Below, in pieces: positions 34,909 through 46,505 of a stretch of 64,000 bases of DNA (positions within the stretch are counted from its first letter, which is position 1; each line of letters starts with the position of its first letter). Source of the DNA: Trichoderma breve (lineage: Eukaryota; Ascomycota; Sordariomycetes; Hypocreales; Hypocreaceae). The DNA is taken from the NCBI RefSeq assembly GCF_028502605.1, contig NC_079234.1, forward strand, positions 5,146,001 through 5,210,000, written 5' to 3'. The position numbers were made by a program, and so were the translations under genes. The notes beneath the pieces were generated by a model, which was given only the letters and a program-made list of their open reading frames with translations, had not been told where the DNA came from and did no database searches.

Positions 34909-35984
34909 GTTGGATCAAAAAAACAGCGCACCCAGGCAGTCGTCTTTGCGTTATCTTGCTCTTGCTCTTGTTCTTGTTGTACCTGTAATCATCTGCAACC
35001 GTGAGTATCCTGAATACGCCATGATCAACATGATACTTATGCACCTAGAGCTTAGCAGGCGGGGACAAAGAGGTAGGTTTGGAATAAAGGCACAATTGCT
35101 ATAGGCTCGCTTTGTATTGTTCCGCCTTTTCGCGTCGCACGAGCAACAAGTAAGTACCTGAATAGTATTTCGTCGCGCGCCTTTTTTCTCGCAACTGTTG
35201 TGATGCAGCCTAGGCACCACTGCTACCTTAAAAATATCGGTAGTAAATGTTACAATGTTGTAGGGATGAAGTAGCCTGTATGTGTGTAATATGCAAGGAG
35301 CAGGGTGACGGGTGGGCAGATGGATGGGGCACTTTCAGCCTTGGGAGGGAACATTAATAATCCGGAATTTGATCTGATTTCTCTCGGGAAGACGGCAAGA
35401 CGGAAGGTTAATTCATGCCCGGTTAGTGCCGTGTTCTCTGGAGCATTGTAACAGGAGGTAAAAGTTGATTAGTTAGTAGCAATAGCTGCTGATGCCAAGG
35501 GCCAAAAAAATGAATCCAATTTGACCAAGATGCTGCTATTTTTTAGCGCTGCTCTTGACAGCTCTCCAGCTCGAGCTAGTCCTCAAGCCTCACAAGATAC
35601 AACGCTCAACCTCATCCAAAGTCGCTCCAGGGCTGCAGAATACGAGCCCATGCGACGACCCAACGGTGATCAGTTCACCTGCATCTCGTAAGTTGAAGAG
35701 CCCACATTACTGCATACATCTCATACGCAAATAGGCATGGACTGTAGATCCTTGCCATGGCTTCTCATCTCCCTTTTCCCGCCTTTCTCACGCTCTTTTT
35801 CTTTCTTTTTGACTAGTATGAAGCAACATGTCTTGATGCTACAAGGTAAAGCTTTTGGAAGCTATACGTATTGAAGCTGCATCCTTCATTTTTCGCATGC
35901 TCTCACCCTTTTATTTTTCGATTTCAATTCGGTTTCTTTTCTTCCTCCCATCAGTAAGCCGTATTTTTCCAACGGCTCATCAAT
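34909..35984. promoter_or_regulatory. Divergent upstream region of the WW-domain and GH16 genes
   Basis: Contains both promoters. A T/C-rich tract at 35790-35950 leads into the GH16 start. A 53-codon frame at 35530-35691, too short to be an obvious gene, is listed separately. Confidence 0.5.
35530..35691 (+). CDS. Small ORF (53 aa), possible gene fragment or first exon
   Basis: ATG at 35530, TAA at 35689-35691. It opens with a short hydrophobic stretch (MLLFFSAALD) and then reads as ordinary coding-like sequence ending EYEPMRRPNGDQFTCIS. The stop overlaps a perfect donor (TC|GTAAGT at 35687), so it may be the first exon of a spliced or decayed gene; no convincing next exon was found before the GH16 gene. 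The 'YEPM...F.CIS' segment recalls the repeated motif of ER lectins of the OS-9/Yos9 type, but the match is too short to claim. Confidence 0.22.
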   Translation: MLLFFSAALDSSPARASPQASQDTTLNLIQSRSRAAEYEPMRRPNGDQFTCIS

Positions 35985-37226
35985 ATGCATTGGCCGCCAC
36001 TCTCTCCCATCTCACCACTTGTAATCTCCATCCTCGTACCATCATGCATCGCCGCCGGCCAAGGCGAGAACAGTAGCCCCCAGCCTCTGCCAAATGGTGA
36101 TTCCGTCTGTGAATGCTTCCTATCCAATGGCACGCAGCCCAGCTACTTCTCCAATCACATGTTCTTCGACTTTCGGAATCTGACCAAGGATGCCGGCGTC
36201 CCAGCGCTCATCACCAACGAGACTCTGGCAACGATAGCCCGTCCTACGAGCGAGTACTTTTCGGATGACGAATGGACGAGTGTCTGGCAGCTTCAAGGAT
36301 GGAGCAATAGCGAGGGCAAAGGCAAGGGCCTGTCCGGGGCGGCGGCGGTCCTGATGGTCAACTCTCCAAGCAACGTGTACATCCAAAATAACAACGACAG
36401 CGATGCCGCATCGGACACGTACATGACACTGCGAACTCAGCGTCTTCCCAAGTTTCAAACTGCGGCGGCTTTCCAGACAAAGACGTCGGACTACCAGTTC
36501 CTGTCTCTGCGTATGCTGGCCCGAACAACCGGTGGCCCCGGAGCCGTAACCGCCATGTTCACATACCGAGATGCCACCGCAACATCCAACGTGCAAGAGG
36601 CAGACTTTGAAGTCCTGACTCGCGGTCCGCGGGAAAGAGTCCAGCTTACAAACCAGCCGTCCTTTGACAGCAATGGTCAGGTGAATCCGGATGCCACGCG
36701 CAACGTCACGCTGCCGGATGACATGATCTGGAGCCAATGGGCCGTGTACCGGCTCGACTGGACCTCGCAGAGCAGCGTCTGGTATGTAGACGGCCAGCAG
36801 CTTGCCAACATCACCTTTCAGGTGCCCCAAGAAGCCTCGGGCATCAACTTCAACGCGTGGAGCGACGGCGGAAGCTGGAGCGGAAACATGACTGTGTACG
36901 ACCAGGCGAACCTGCAGATCCAGTGGATCGAGATGATATACAACACCTCCGCTCCGACGACGTCGACGACAAGGAGGAGGGATCCCAGTCACCTCTGGAG
37001 CCGCGATGCCGGCCCCAGGGGAGAACTGCTCCGGCGGCGAGACTCCTCTTCCCGCACCTGCAAGGTCGTGTGCAGCATCGACGACGTCGCGGAAGCGGGA
37101 GTCGCCACTATGCTGTGGAATAGTAGTAGCACAGCCACGCGGATGGCCGGTGCTGACGCACCAAATGGCATGGCATGGGCGTGGGCCCTGCTTGTTGGGA
37201 GTCTCGTCTGGCTCGTGGCCGTTTGA
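35985..37226 (+). CDS. Secreted, GPI-anchored GH16-family protein
   Basis: Single exon, 413 aa. Residues 1-24 form a signal peptide. The mature N terminus has the CECFLSNGTQPSYFSNHMFF segment usual in fungal GH16 proteins. The catalytic ExDxE motif of GH16 is intact: E205-A-D207-F-E209 (first Glu as nucleophile, last as acid/base in the family). A jelly-roll core continues to about residue 325 (WYVDGQQLANITF, NFNAWSDGGSWSGN). Then comes a Ser/Thr/Arg linker, a Cys-containing segment (TCKVVCSI) and a hydrophobic C terminus (WAWALLVGSLVWLVAV) that fits a GPI signal. Six or more N-glycosylation sequons are visible. GH16 enzymes cut or transfer beta-glucans; which substrate applies here cannot be told. 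Likely wall-associated. Confidence 0.87.
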   Translation: MHWPPLSPISPLVISILVPSCIAAGQGENSSPQPLPNGDSVCECFLSNGTQPSYFSNHMFFDFRNLTKDAGVPALITNETLATIARPTSEYFSDDEWTSVWQLQGWSNSEGKGKGLSGAAAVLMVNSPSNVYIQNNNDSDAASDTYMTLRTQRLPKFQTAAAFQTKTSDYQFLSLRMLARTTGGPGAVTAMFTYRDATATSNVQEADFEVLTRGPRERVQLTNQPSFDSNGQVNPDATRNVTLPDDMIWSQWAVYRLDWTSQSSVWYVDGQQLANITFQVPQEASGINFNAWSDGGSWSGNMTVYDQANLQIQWIEMIYNTSAPTTSTTRRRDPSHLWSRDAGPRGELLRRRDSSSRTCKVVCSIDDVAEAGVATMLWNSSSTATRMAGADAPNGMAWAWALLVGSLVWLVAV

Positions 37227-39233
37227 ACGGGACCAAAAGGACCTTTTGAACCTTGCTTAGGCGCCCGTCGGTATGGATCAAGAGCCAGGCTGTGCCTGGA
37301 CTGTGGATGAAAGACTTGAGAAACACGGGGTGTCAGGACATGGATGCAAGCGACACTGCCTCGGTTCTTAATACCGAGTGTTATACCGGTTGTTGAAGCA
37401 GCCCTTGTATACGGCTGGCTTGTGGGATGGGAGCGTAACATTTACGATATACGATACATTACTCACGACTTACGTCGACGATTTCACGTCATCTTCACAT
37501 GTATACACTCTATTTACAACAGCCTCTTGCAGATGTAACACAACAGGGCCATCTGATATCAGTAGATGTTGGATGTGATTCCAAGTTCACCCATACAAGC
37601 CATTGTTCTCCTGCCATTGTCTCTCTTCAAAGCTGCCACTACTCATAGCCAGTCAATAGCATAAACTCTCAGATGAGATCACTAATACAGAAACATAAAT
37701 CAACTCGTCTGTACCCGCTGTAAGACATACAACTTTCATGCACTTTTGTGTCGCCTCCAACAATCTTGTTCTGCATTGACAGGCCCCCTGAATCCTCACC
37801 TCTAAGCGGAGGAAATAGCACCCACTCCCTTGACAGGCAAATGTCCTGTTGATCTCTCACAACAAGGATCCATAAGCCTGCTTTCATATCCTGAGACCGC
37901 TCAATGTGCGTACGAGTACAGGGAATACCGTGGGAAGCACGGGGTAATATTACGGATCTGACCCGACACTACTCTCTACACCTGACCCCTGGTGACTCAG
38001 ATCTGACTATCCCCATACGCGGACGCCTTCGCTCTCTTCACTCGTGATCCGACGGAGATACTGTACATAACTCGATACATACATATATATATTTATATAT
38101 ACTATTTAATATGTCACGCCGGCTTCTAATAGTAGTTGCGGTCTTTGTTGTTAGAGGACTAAGCCAGGCCAGGACCCACAGACCAAGTAACAACAACGTG
38201 GACATAACAGCTGGAACTAAACTTCATGACACATAACTACATAGACCAAAGCCCAAAGTAAGCTGACATGCGCTGTATTCGTTTAAAATCATCTTATCCA
38301 ACCTCATGGGCCCTTGCTGTGGTCCCACGGAAACTTCCAGTCTCCTTTTTTCGATTTTTTTGTATCTCTTTTCCATGACCGCCAATAACATTCCATGATA
38401 CATAAAAAAAATAAGACAACTTTTCATTACCATAATCCATAACCACCCCCTTTTTTTTCATCCTTATGTTAAAAATGCTGAGTAACACCAATCAGTGGTA
38501 CAATGGGTATATCCACCACGTCGTCCTCCTCGGACCGGGCTTGTAAAAAGAATTGCCCAAAGACATGGCCCATGCCACCAAAGTGATGCTTCTTTACTTC
38601 GTACATCGAGGGGCTAGAGTTAAAACGTATAATAAAAATAATATTTGGGGGCCATGACTCAAATCATGCAATATGCGAGGCATAACCTTTCGGTAATCGT
38701 GATGTATTCCTTGTTTGAACAGCCTTTTTAGAGTAGTGCTAGTAGTTGTGTTTTGTTATTACCCTTAGTCGTAAGCCTTGGCGTAGCCGGGGTCGTTGGA
38801 ACGAGCGGAGTTTAAACAACTCTACGAAACATCTCGATTCTCGTTCTCCACAACTCCGTCTTACGCGAAGCCAGGTACTAGGACCTAGGACCTGCCAGGG
38901 AAAGGGGGGGCCGCAAAGCTGCATCTCGTTCTTGGATACCGAGCGTTTGGACGAGCGTGTCATACCACCCTTGCCCAAGAGGTTCGACGGTTGGCCATCC
39001 ACTTCAGGATACCGCGAGCCCACGCACCGAGTTTAGCCTTGAGATGGACGAACCATGCCATGCTAATGCACTCCCGAGAGCTAATGCTGAAGGAAGAAGA
39101 GAGAAAATGCATTTCAACTCTCAAGAGAGTGTAAAATCCGTCCCAGGAGGGACAAGACGACCTCCGTCGTATCACCGTTTCATAGGCAACGCCAACATCG
39201 TTAGGCTATCCGCGGAGGCCGTGTAATAGTCAA
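37227..39233. other. Gene-free region (2.0 kb) between GH16 and bZIP genes
   Basis: Both flanking genes end here (convergent). An AT-only stretch lies at 38080-38110 and T-runs at 38340-38460. Short frames at 38739-39226 have no domain. Nothing else is recognised. Confidence 0.45.
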
Positions 39234-40940
39234 TCACCTCAAGTGTGTCTGATCGAATTGAAACGGCTGATTCGGGAAAGCCATGCTAGCACTGAGGCCG
39301 AAGGGATCCCAGTCGGGTTGCTGGTCCAACAGCTGCGTCATTGAGGGATACTGGGAGCCGGTCGTGACTTGGTGTCCTGGCCCGGTGGAAGCTGGTGAAA
39401 GAAGCATCGGTTGTTGTTCGCCGTTGAAGCCGCCAGGGTATGGGCCGGGGCCACTAGGCGTCTCAATCTCTGAATCATCGACCATATCGGCTTCATATTC
39501 TTGCTCTATATAGCAAAGCATTAGTAAATAAATGGAAAAATTCACCTCAACTCTGTAGGTCTTGTCTTACCCAGTTGCTCAATATGATTCTGGAATGAGG
39601 GTGTCGGATAGAACGATGCACCAGAGCCCATCGCCCCGCGATTCCCAGTTTGCATCATTGGCTGCCTCGCTGAGGGCGTCGTGATGGAAATGGGAGTCAT
39701 CTGCTGCCGGGATAGCCCAGAGATGGACCCTCTCATAGACATGGTATCAGAGGCCGCAGGAGAAAAGGCCGAGCTCGCGGTATTGGGGGAGTTGGCGTGA
39801 GATGAGGGCGCAGGTCGATTCTTTGGAGATGGCGCAGTCTTGTGAGGCTGTAGGGGCGGCGGAAGAGCGGTGCCGGGCTCAGTCTTGGGAGCAATGCTAG
39901 ACTTGCGCGCATGGTGCCGGTGCATCATGGTGCGTTGAAGGGGAGGCGGCTGTACCAGGTTCTGTGGCATATGAGTAGGTGCCAAGTTGGGACTGCCGGT
40001 TTTGGCTTGAAGCTCGGCTTGGACATCGATGCCTTAAGAGTGAACAGCGTCAGTTAAGAGGTCATATAGAATATGTAGCATAACAACCTACCCTTCTCAA
40101 GAAGGATGCGCTCGAGTAGCGAGTTCTTGTAGCGGAGCATCAGACATTCTTCGGCGGCAGTGCGATGCGCAGCCTGTAGATTATGCAGGTTGGACTCATG
40201 GACACGAATAGTTTCCTCTAGTTGCTTAATGTACTCGGTGCGACGCTCGCGAAAGGCAGCCTGAGCTTGTCTGTTGCGCTGTTTGCGCTCTTCAGATGTC
40301 GCATAGATCTGGCGAGAGAGAAACCCGGGTTAGCTTGGACGCAGTGGTAGCCATGTCATGATGTTGTTGTCTTTAGGGAACATGGGGGTTTGAAGCGAGT
40401 TACCCGAAAGGGCAGCAGAACGCCATGACCACCCATGCGGCCGTCTTATAAGACAAGCCAGCATCGAAGTTATCGTTGGTAGTGCCAGTGTATATGTATA
40501 CTTGTATACTTGTATACGATGGTAGTTGGCATCCTACCAGATAGCATGATAGCGTTGATAAGGGAATGGGTGTTGGCCCCTAGAAGGGGAGGGCAGAATG
40601 TGTAGTGTTGGGTAGAGTTGGATGAGTGAGGGGTAGTATTGGGTGAGATCCGAGATAGACTAGCAGCACTACTGCATCGTCGTCTGGTATTTATAAAAAG
40701 GAAAAGTCATGATGCTGGGAAGAGGCAGAGAGAGATAAGGAAAGTAGAGGCACTGACTGGCTTGCGGCCACCCTTTCGCTTGGGTTGCTGGCCATCTTGA
40801 GAGACGTTGATGATTGTGCTACCGCTGCCGGCAGTCATGGAAGGGATCTGCTCCCTCTCCGGAGTGGAACCAGTCGACTCCTCGCTCTCATCCCGGTGAG
40901 GGTTCGGCGGCTTGTTGTCGATGGACATCTTGTCGGCCAT
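39234..40940 (-). CDS. bZIP transcription factor, AP-1/Pap1-type basic region
   Basis: Join (minus) 40940-40758, 40308-40092, 40032-39571, 39505-39234; 377 aa. The long first intron (449 bp, donor GTCAGT) must be removed to give GRKP|IYATSEERKQRNRQAQ. The basic region (NRQAQAAFRERR) carries the N-x-x-A-Q-x-x-F-R signature of fungal AP-1/Pap1-class bZIPs, and is followed by a leucine zipper (IKQLEETIRVHESNLHNLQA, then CLMLRYKNSLLERILLE). Upstream are an acidic Ser/Thr segment and an RKGGRK basic cluster; downstream is a Pro/Ser/Gln-rich region and a C terminus with aromatic/acidic residues, likely activating. The Cys-rich domains that make Yap1/Pap1 redox-responsive are absent, so a different physiological role is expected. 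Nuclear, binds DNA as a dimer. Confidence 0.88.
40496..40517. repeat. Triple GTATAC palindrome in the bZIP first intron
   Basis: Three GTATAC hexamers spaced by TT (40496-40501, 40504-40509, 40512-40517) form an 8-bp-period array of self-complementary units inside the 449-bp intron. Confidence 0.85.
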
Positions 40941-43900
40941 GCCTTGGGTAACGGCGCGGCGGCCCTTCGAGACGACAGCCGCGCTGCGGCAAGCGCCCCA
41001 GTGATTTCAAGAAGACAAAACAGCCGTCCCGGTGACGTCGTCGGGGGTGGGACGCCCGGTATCAGGGACAGCGGCGGCGGGCTATCAGAGGGATGGCCAG
41101 CCGACTCAAAAGGGCGTCTGTGGTTCGCCCAAGGAAAGCTGTTATCAACGAGTTTAGGCAGCGGGCGAATGCAATTGCAGGGTCCTCTGGGCGCAAAAAG
41201 TCGACCAGAGAGATAGGCGTTCGGCAGCGCGTCTGTGGCGCCTATGAGCGGCCGAGGATGCGCCTGGCGGGCAGAAACGTAAGAAAAACAGGAGCGAGAG
41301 ATAAGGAAGCGTCGCCCCGAGCTTCCAGAAAGATAATTTGCAGGCTCCAAGAGGGTCAGTCGAAGATACAGAAGCTCGCAAAAGCTGGTGGGAAAAGGCG
41401 CCGCGACTTGTTTTATGTAATGGGAATTGCGAAGAGGGGAGCCAGCAGCGTCTCCGGCGGCGACATTTGCGCTGGAGCTGGCCCCCCGTCCTTTATGGGC
41501 AATTTTCCTACCAGCCCAGAACCAGAACTAGCCACAGCGGACGGGGTACAGCGTTTTAGGCTTCGCAGCGACACTTGGAGGCTTGCTGGCGACTGACTGG
41601 TGACTGCAGGGTCGGCCGACGACCCAGCGCAAGGTGGAGCGATGAGCGAGCTCGGCGCTGGCGTGGCCAGACAAGGCAAAGGATGCAAGAAAAAAAAAAA
41701 AACGAGCCAGCGGCCGGTACGAGAGATGGGGCCGGGGCTTGCAGGTCTGCGCGGGTACCTGTGAGACGTGAGCCGTGCAAGTTCTTGTCACAGCGCTCGG
41801 CGTGCGTTCTGGCTGCTTAGCCCGTGGCACCAGAGCGAGCTTGAGGCCCCGGTTCCGCGCACCGGCATCTCAGGGAGCGGAAACGATGCAAGGCCTGAGG
41901 CCGGGACAGGGCAGATGCGACCCGACACTCCGATGGCATCTGGAATTGGACCCCAGAGAGAGACAAAGAATTTACGTTATGACACCAACCAGTGCTAGGT
42001 ACTTGCAACTCTCACGAACACGACACGGAAAACAAAGAGGCTGCGCCCTCGCATGTACTCGTACCGCCTGCTGGCTGGCAAGGCAAGAAAAAAAATTATT
42101 CGGCCAACCATCCATCTGCGAGTGGGTGTGCTGTGGGCTGTGGCCGGTTGGCTTTCGCCTCGATCCAGTCTGGAGGCTTTTCCCCAGCCGACGCGTCAGG
42201 TGGTCGCTCGGGCTAGAACTCCTTGGGAACTGTCTGGGCTAGGCAATGCTAGGGGCCCCGGGGAGTGGAATGGCCATCATCTGCTTTTCTTGCGCACTCC
42301 ACCCTCTCTCTCCACCACGGCTTGCAGTTGAAATTTTCATCGGCTGGCCAAGTTGGAGTCGAGCGAGTCTCCTTGGTTGCTTGGCTCATGGGTGGGACCC
42401 CGCTTGGCTTGTGCTGCTCTCTTCTGCTTCTGCTGCACTCGCACTCGCAACTCGTACAGTATTGATACAATCCATTACAAGTAATGGCCGTGCCGCTGGC
42501 TTGAGCTGCCACGAGTACAGCTTTCTTTGTCGGCCATACTCCGTATCCTCCACCCCTTCCAAATGTCCGCCGCGCCGCCTTCAATTGTTCGCCATGCCTA
42601 GCTAGTCCATGCGTCGACAGTCCATTGCTGTGCAAATCCTGCCAGGGGTAACGGGCAACTCCTCTGCTGCAGCTCGGACACATTCGCCGCCAGCCGCAAG
42701 CCTCGTTGCTCACTAGCACAGCGCCGATGAGCGAATATTAGCATGGCTTGCATGGATGAGAAGGGAAACGAAAATATCGACCACCACTAATACCGTACCG
42801 TACTAACTAGGCACGAATACGTTGAGTACAGTACAGAAGATGACAGCGAAGAGAAGTGACATTGATCAGCAGCTGCGTTTGAACCACACCACCACGCAAC
42901 AAAACCAGCGGCTCTAGTGCCGACTGGCTGCAGTATACCCCAACGAGACCTGGCGGGCCCACGATGCTGCCGCGGAAAGGAGAAGGCGACAAGATTTGCT
43001 TCAGGTAGAATGCTTGTACTCCGGTGTTCGTCCTTGGCAGGCTTGCAGCGGTTACGGCGAAGCTATTCGCAACTAACTCAAGCGGCCCCCAGCTGGCCTG
43101 CCTAGTTGCAAATCTCGAAACGCTCCTTGCCTGTTCAGGTCCTGTCTATTTCACGACCATCGAGGGCAATACTACTACGAGTATACGGAGTACATACGGA
43201 GTAATATCTGGTCTTTCTGGTTGTCGCGCAAAGCAGGTTCAGCACTCTGTATGGGTAACCTGGATTTTGCCCCGTTGCTTGGTTGCTCTGAAACGGGCTT
43301 ACATGCTCGTACAGCAGAGCTGGTCTCTCCTCGGTTTAAGCTTAACCTGGTCTCACCACGCCCCTCGACGAGCATCTCGATGACATTGTGCGTGTCTTGC
43401 CTTGCCTGATGCACCCGCGGAAAACTAGCACTGCTGCTAGTAGTTGTTAGCAGGCAGCCCAGCACTGATCAGCCAGAGACGTCCACCATTCCACCCGAGA
43501 CATGCAGCCTATTGGTTTCTGGCGAGGATTGCCCTGCTGCAGATCCGACGCCTCCTCGTTCGCGAGCCGTCACCAGGCTGCGAGTACGAGAACTCCATCA
43601 ATTGCCAACTCACGTAGCCGTGATTAGCCTCAGAGTCTTCTCCAATAATGAATGCACGGCTTGGGATTGTGACGCGTGGTGTCGGAAGACGTTGTGCGTT
43701 GTCTCGGGACCGCATTGCCAGCGGTTATGTATATGCACGAGACTGCATGCGTCGTTGTGCCGGAGGTCCGGTCGAGGCGTCCTGTTGTCTTCATATTGGT
43801 CAATTCGTGGCGTTGTGGCTCTTAGTCTCACCGAACATCATCTCCTTTTCCTCGACCCCATTCTGGGGAGACTCCACGACGTTTAACTACTGTATGGGGG

Positions 43901-46505
43901 CAGAAAAGTAGTGTTCCCCTGACACGCACAACGTTCAGCCAACCATCTCGCAACAACCAAGCAAACTCCGCAATTGGGGCTGCCTTCTTACTCCAACGAT
44001 GGTTCAGCTAGGACGGGCGCTCAGTACCACCAAGGATATCCCGGAACTCTTCACCAACTCTTGAGACAACCGTCGACAACCGCAGTCATGTGGTGAGGCT
44101 GTGGCTTGCCGACCTCATCAAAGAAGCCCCCAAAAGTTTACAATGCCCGCGTGATCGGTGTAACGGGCGAGGGCGGAGAGGCAGACATAAAAATGTCTTT
44201 GCCTCTGGATCATTCCGAGCAAGCAGCATTAGTGTCCTAGCCCAATGCTGATTTCAGATCCAACCGGCTCACGGCTAGACATATCATTGACGTTGCGTTC
44301 AAGTATGTAAGCGCCGTCACTCTTACCACCACGCAAGGATCATGTTTCGAGTAGTAATTCCGCTGATAATGCCTGCCAAAGCCGGATGCCCTCTCTCTCC
44401 TCCCTTGCAAAATACGGAGCGCTTCATGTCAAACATCCCGTCAGCGCCACAAAGCCATGGGATATCAGCTTCCAAAATGCCAGCCCCCAGGTCCCAAGGG
44501 CTAGGTCATCCCAACTTGAGCGCCACCAACTTTTCCCCAGCTTCCTCGGAGATGTGCCAATCAGCTTCCCCATCAAGCAAGATTGTCTCTCGGCTGTCGG
44601 AGCTAGCTCCAAGAGGAGTTCGCCGCTAACGCAAGAAATCGCAAAATCATTGCAAGTTTGTCCAAGTTGCAGAATTGCCGAGTAGAATTCATCCAGTTTT
44701 GAGGGAGGTGAGCCGCTGTCCACCAAACTTTGAATGTGCATAGTGTGATGGTGGTCAGGCGATGAATAAGCGGCCTACAACAGTTGTGAAGCAACGATGT
44801 GCTCCCTCCATCTTGAATCATGGCAGCCAGTGTCCGGCATGACCTCAGTTCCAATTGGTGACACGCCGAGCTGAAAAACGGTACGCATCAAGATCTCTCT
44901 CTATACATTACTTGGCCGAATTGGCATCAAATACTTTGTGAAGGGATGCCCATATATACGACACGAGAAAAGTAAATAAAATGACCTAATTCGACCACGC
45001 CGCTCTCCCTAAATAATAAAAGACCACACCCGTTGCCGCCATCCAAAAATCCTACGGCCGTCATCGATGTGCATGGGAACGAAGATCATCTTTTCCTGGC
45101 TGTTGGCGAGCTATTAGACGCCACCTTCTCATAGCCTGCACAACGTTTTCGTCCACCCCAACCGCCCTTCGCCGACACTTGGGACAGATTTGGATATATC
45201 CCATTTTATACAGTCGCTTACCGAGAACGGATCTGGTCATCCGGTGAGAAAATAATCATCGGGTCCGGCGGATGTCACGGCATTCGAGCTAGAAAGAGCC
45301 TTTCTCTAGTGTCATCACCGTCATCACCTGGCAGCTACACATGGTCCGCAAGGCGATTTCTGGAAGGATTCTAGCGCAGCACATCGACAAAGTAGCGCTC
45401 CGATTTTCGGGTCGGAGTGCGGAGGACTCCGCAGTGTCGTGCTTTTCTGGGGGGCTCTTTTCGGTCTCGAGGAGAGCATGATTGGGTGGCTGATGAATTG
45501 CCTAAAGTCCTAGAATGAGCGCTTAGGAATTGACATGCAATGCATCTCAACAACGCCTGTCACTGTCTGTCGCTGTTCTTCGCTGTCCGACGCCCTCGAA
45601 AAGGGAACTCCGCAGCCTCGTATTTCGCTAGATCAAGGGAGCCTGCGCTTGATTCGCAGGAGACATAAAGCATCCATGATCTTTTATAGAGAGCAGGGTG
45701 CACAGCAAAGAGGTCACTCAATTTGAGCTCCTGCAAGTCCATATACCACTACGGAGTAGAAACTGTTTTGTCGCACCCATAGCAGCTGCTCATACCAGGA
45801 AGATGCACATTGCCCGTGAACATATTGGCGATGAAAGTTGTACCGTCGAGGAATAAAGGTCTCATTTAAAAAGAGAAAGAAAAGAATCTCTAATTCCTTT
45901 TTCTTCTAGGTGGTTACTTTTGTTTCCTTTCTTCTCTCTTCTTCATCTCTTTTGCATAGGCGGGCAATCAGATGCTTTAGGTTGCTGCTCAGTCAGCCGT
46001 TGCCTAGGCAGCTGCTCAGTAGTACCGGACATTTTTCAACACAAAAGGCGGCCAGCATCAGCGCAAGGCTTAGCACATCATGAGATCTGTGATAAAATCG
46101 ATCTCAGATAGACGACAATGCGATTTGATAATAGATCCTGTGATTGACCATGTGATTAATTCGCCGATGCGTGCGCAAACGACGTATGAGAGCTCACGTT
46201 ATTTCCCCATAGAATCATCATACAGTGTTAATTGGGAAACTCTTGTGCCGTAATCTCTCCAACTGATACTGTGGGCCCACTTTGTGCCCTTTTTTGGAGC
46301 TTGGACAACAAGAAAGTAAACAAACCCCCGCTGACTACAAACTCGTGCCATTTGTTTTCATGTCATCACCTCCCACCAGGAATCCATCACGACATTCCTC
46401 GCCAGGTCTACAAGACATTTCACCAACCAGCTGCGTTGCCCAAAGTACTGCTATCAATACCCCCTTACCCTGCAGTTTTAGCCAGATTCGAGCGCAATAT
46501 AGACC
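40941..46505. other. Gene-poor region of about 5.6 kb
   Basis: The first 400-800 bp are the GC-rich leader/promoter of the bZIP gene; the last few hundred are promoter of the gene at 46506. Between them, frames of 60-170 codons exist on both strands but have arginine/proline/cysteine-heavy translations of GC-rich DNA with no domain, no linked exons and overlapping rivals in other frames. Four TACGGAGTA-type motifs occur (42537-42545, 43184-43192, 43195-43203, 45750-45758). No RNA gene or transposon relic was recognised. Confidence 0.45.
43184..43203. repeat. Two adjacent TACGGAGTA motifs
   Basis: TACGGAGTA at 43184-43192 and again at 43195-43203, separated by CA. Both are in gene-free DNA. 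Confidence 0.7.

Noticed and set aside
36120..36992. 290-codon minus frame inside the GH16 gene
   Set aside because: Antisense shadow of a GC-rich coding exon; no domain, and the + strand encodes a signal peptide, the catalytic motif and a GPI tail.
40835..41596. Frames of 140-171 codons in the GC-rich leader of the bZIP gene
   Set aside because: Several competing frames overlap on both strands with Arg/Pro/Ser bias and no domain, as expected from GC-rich untranslated DNA.
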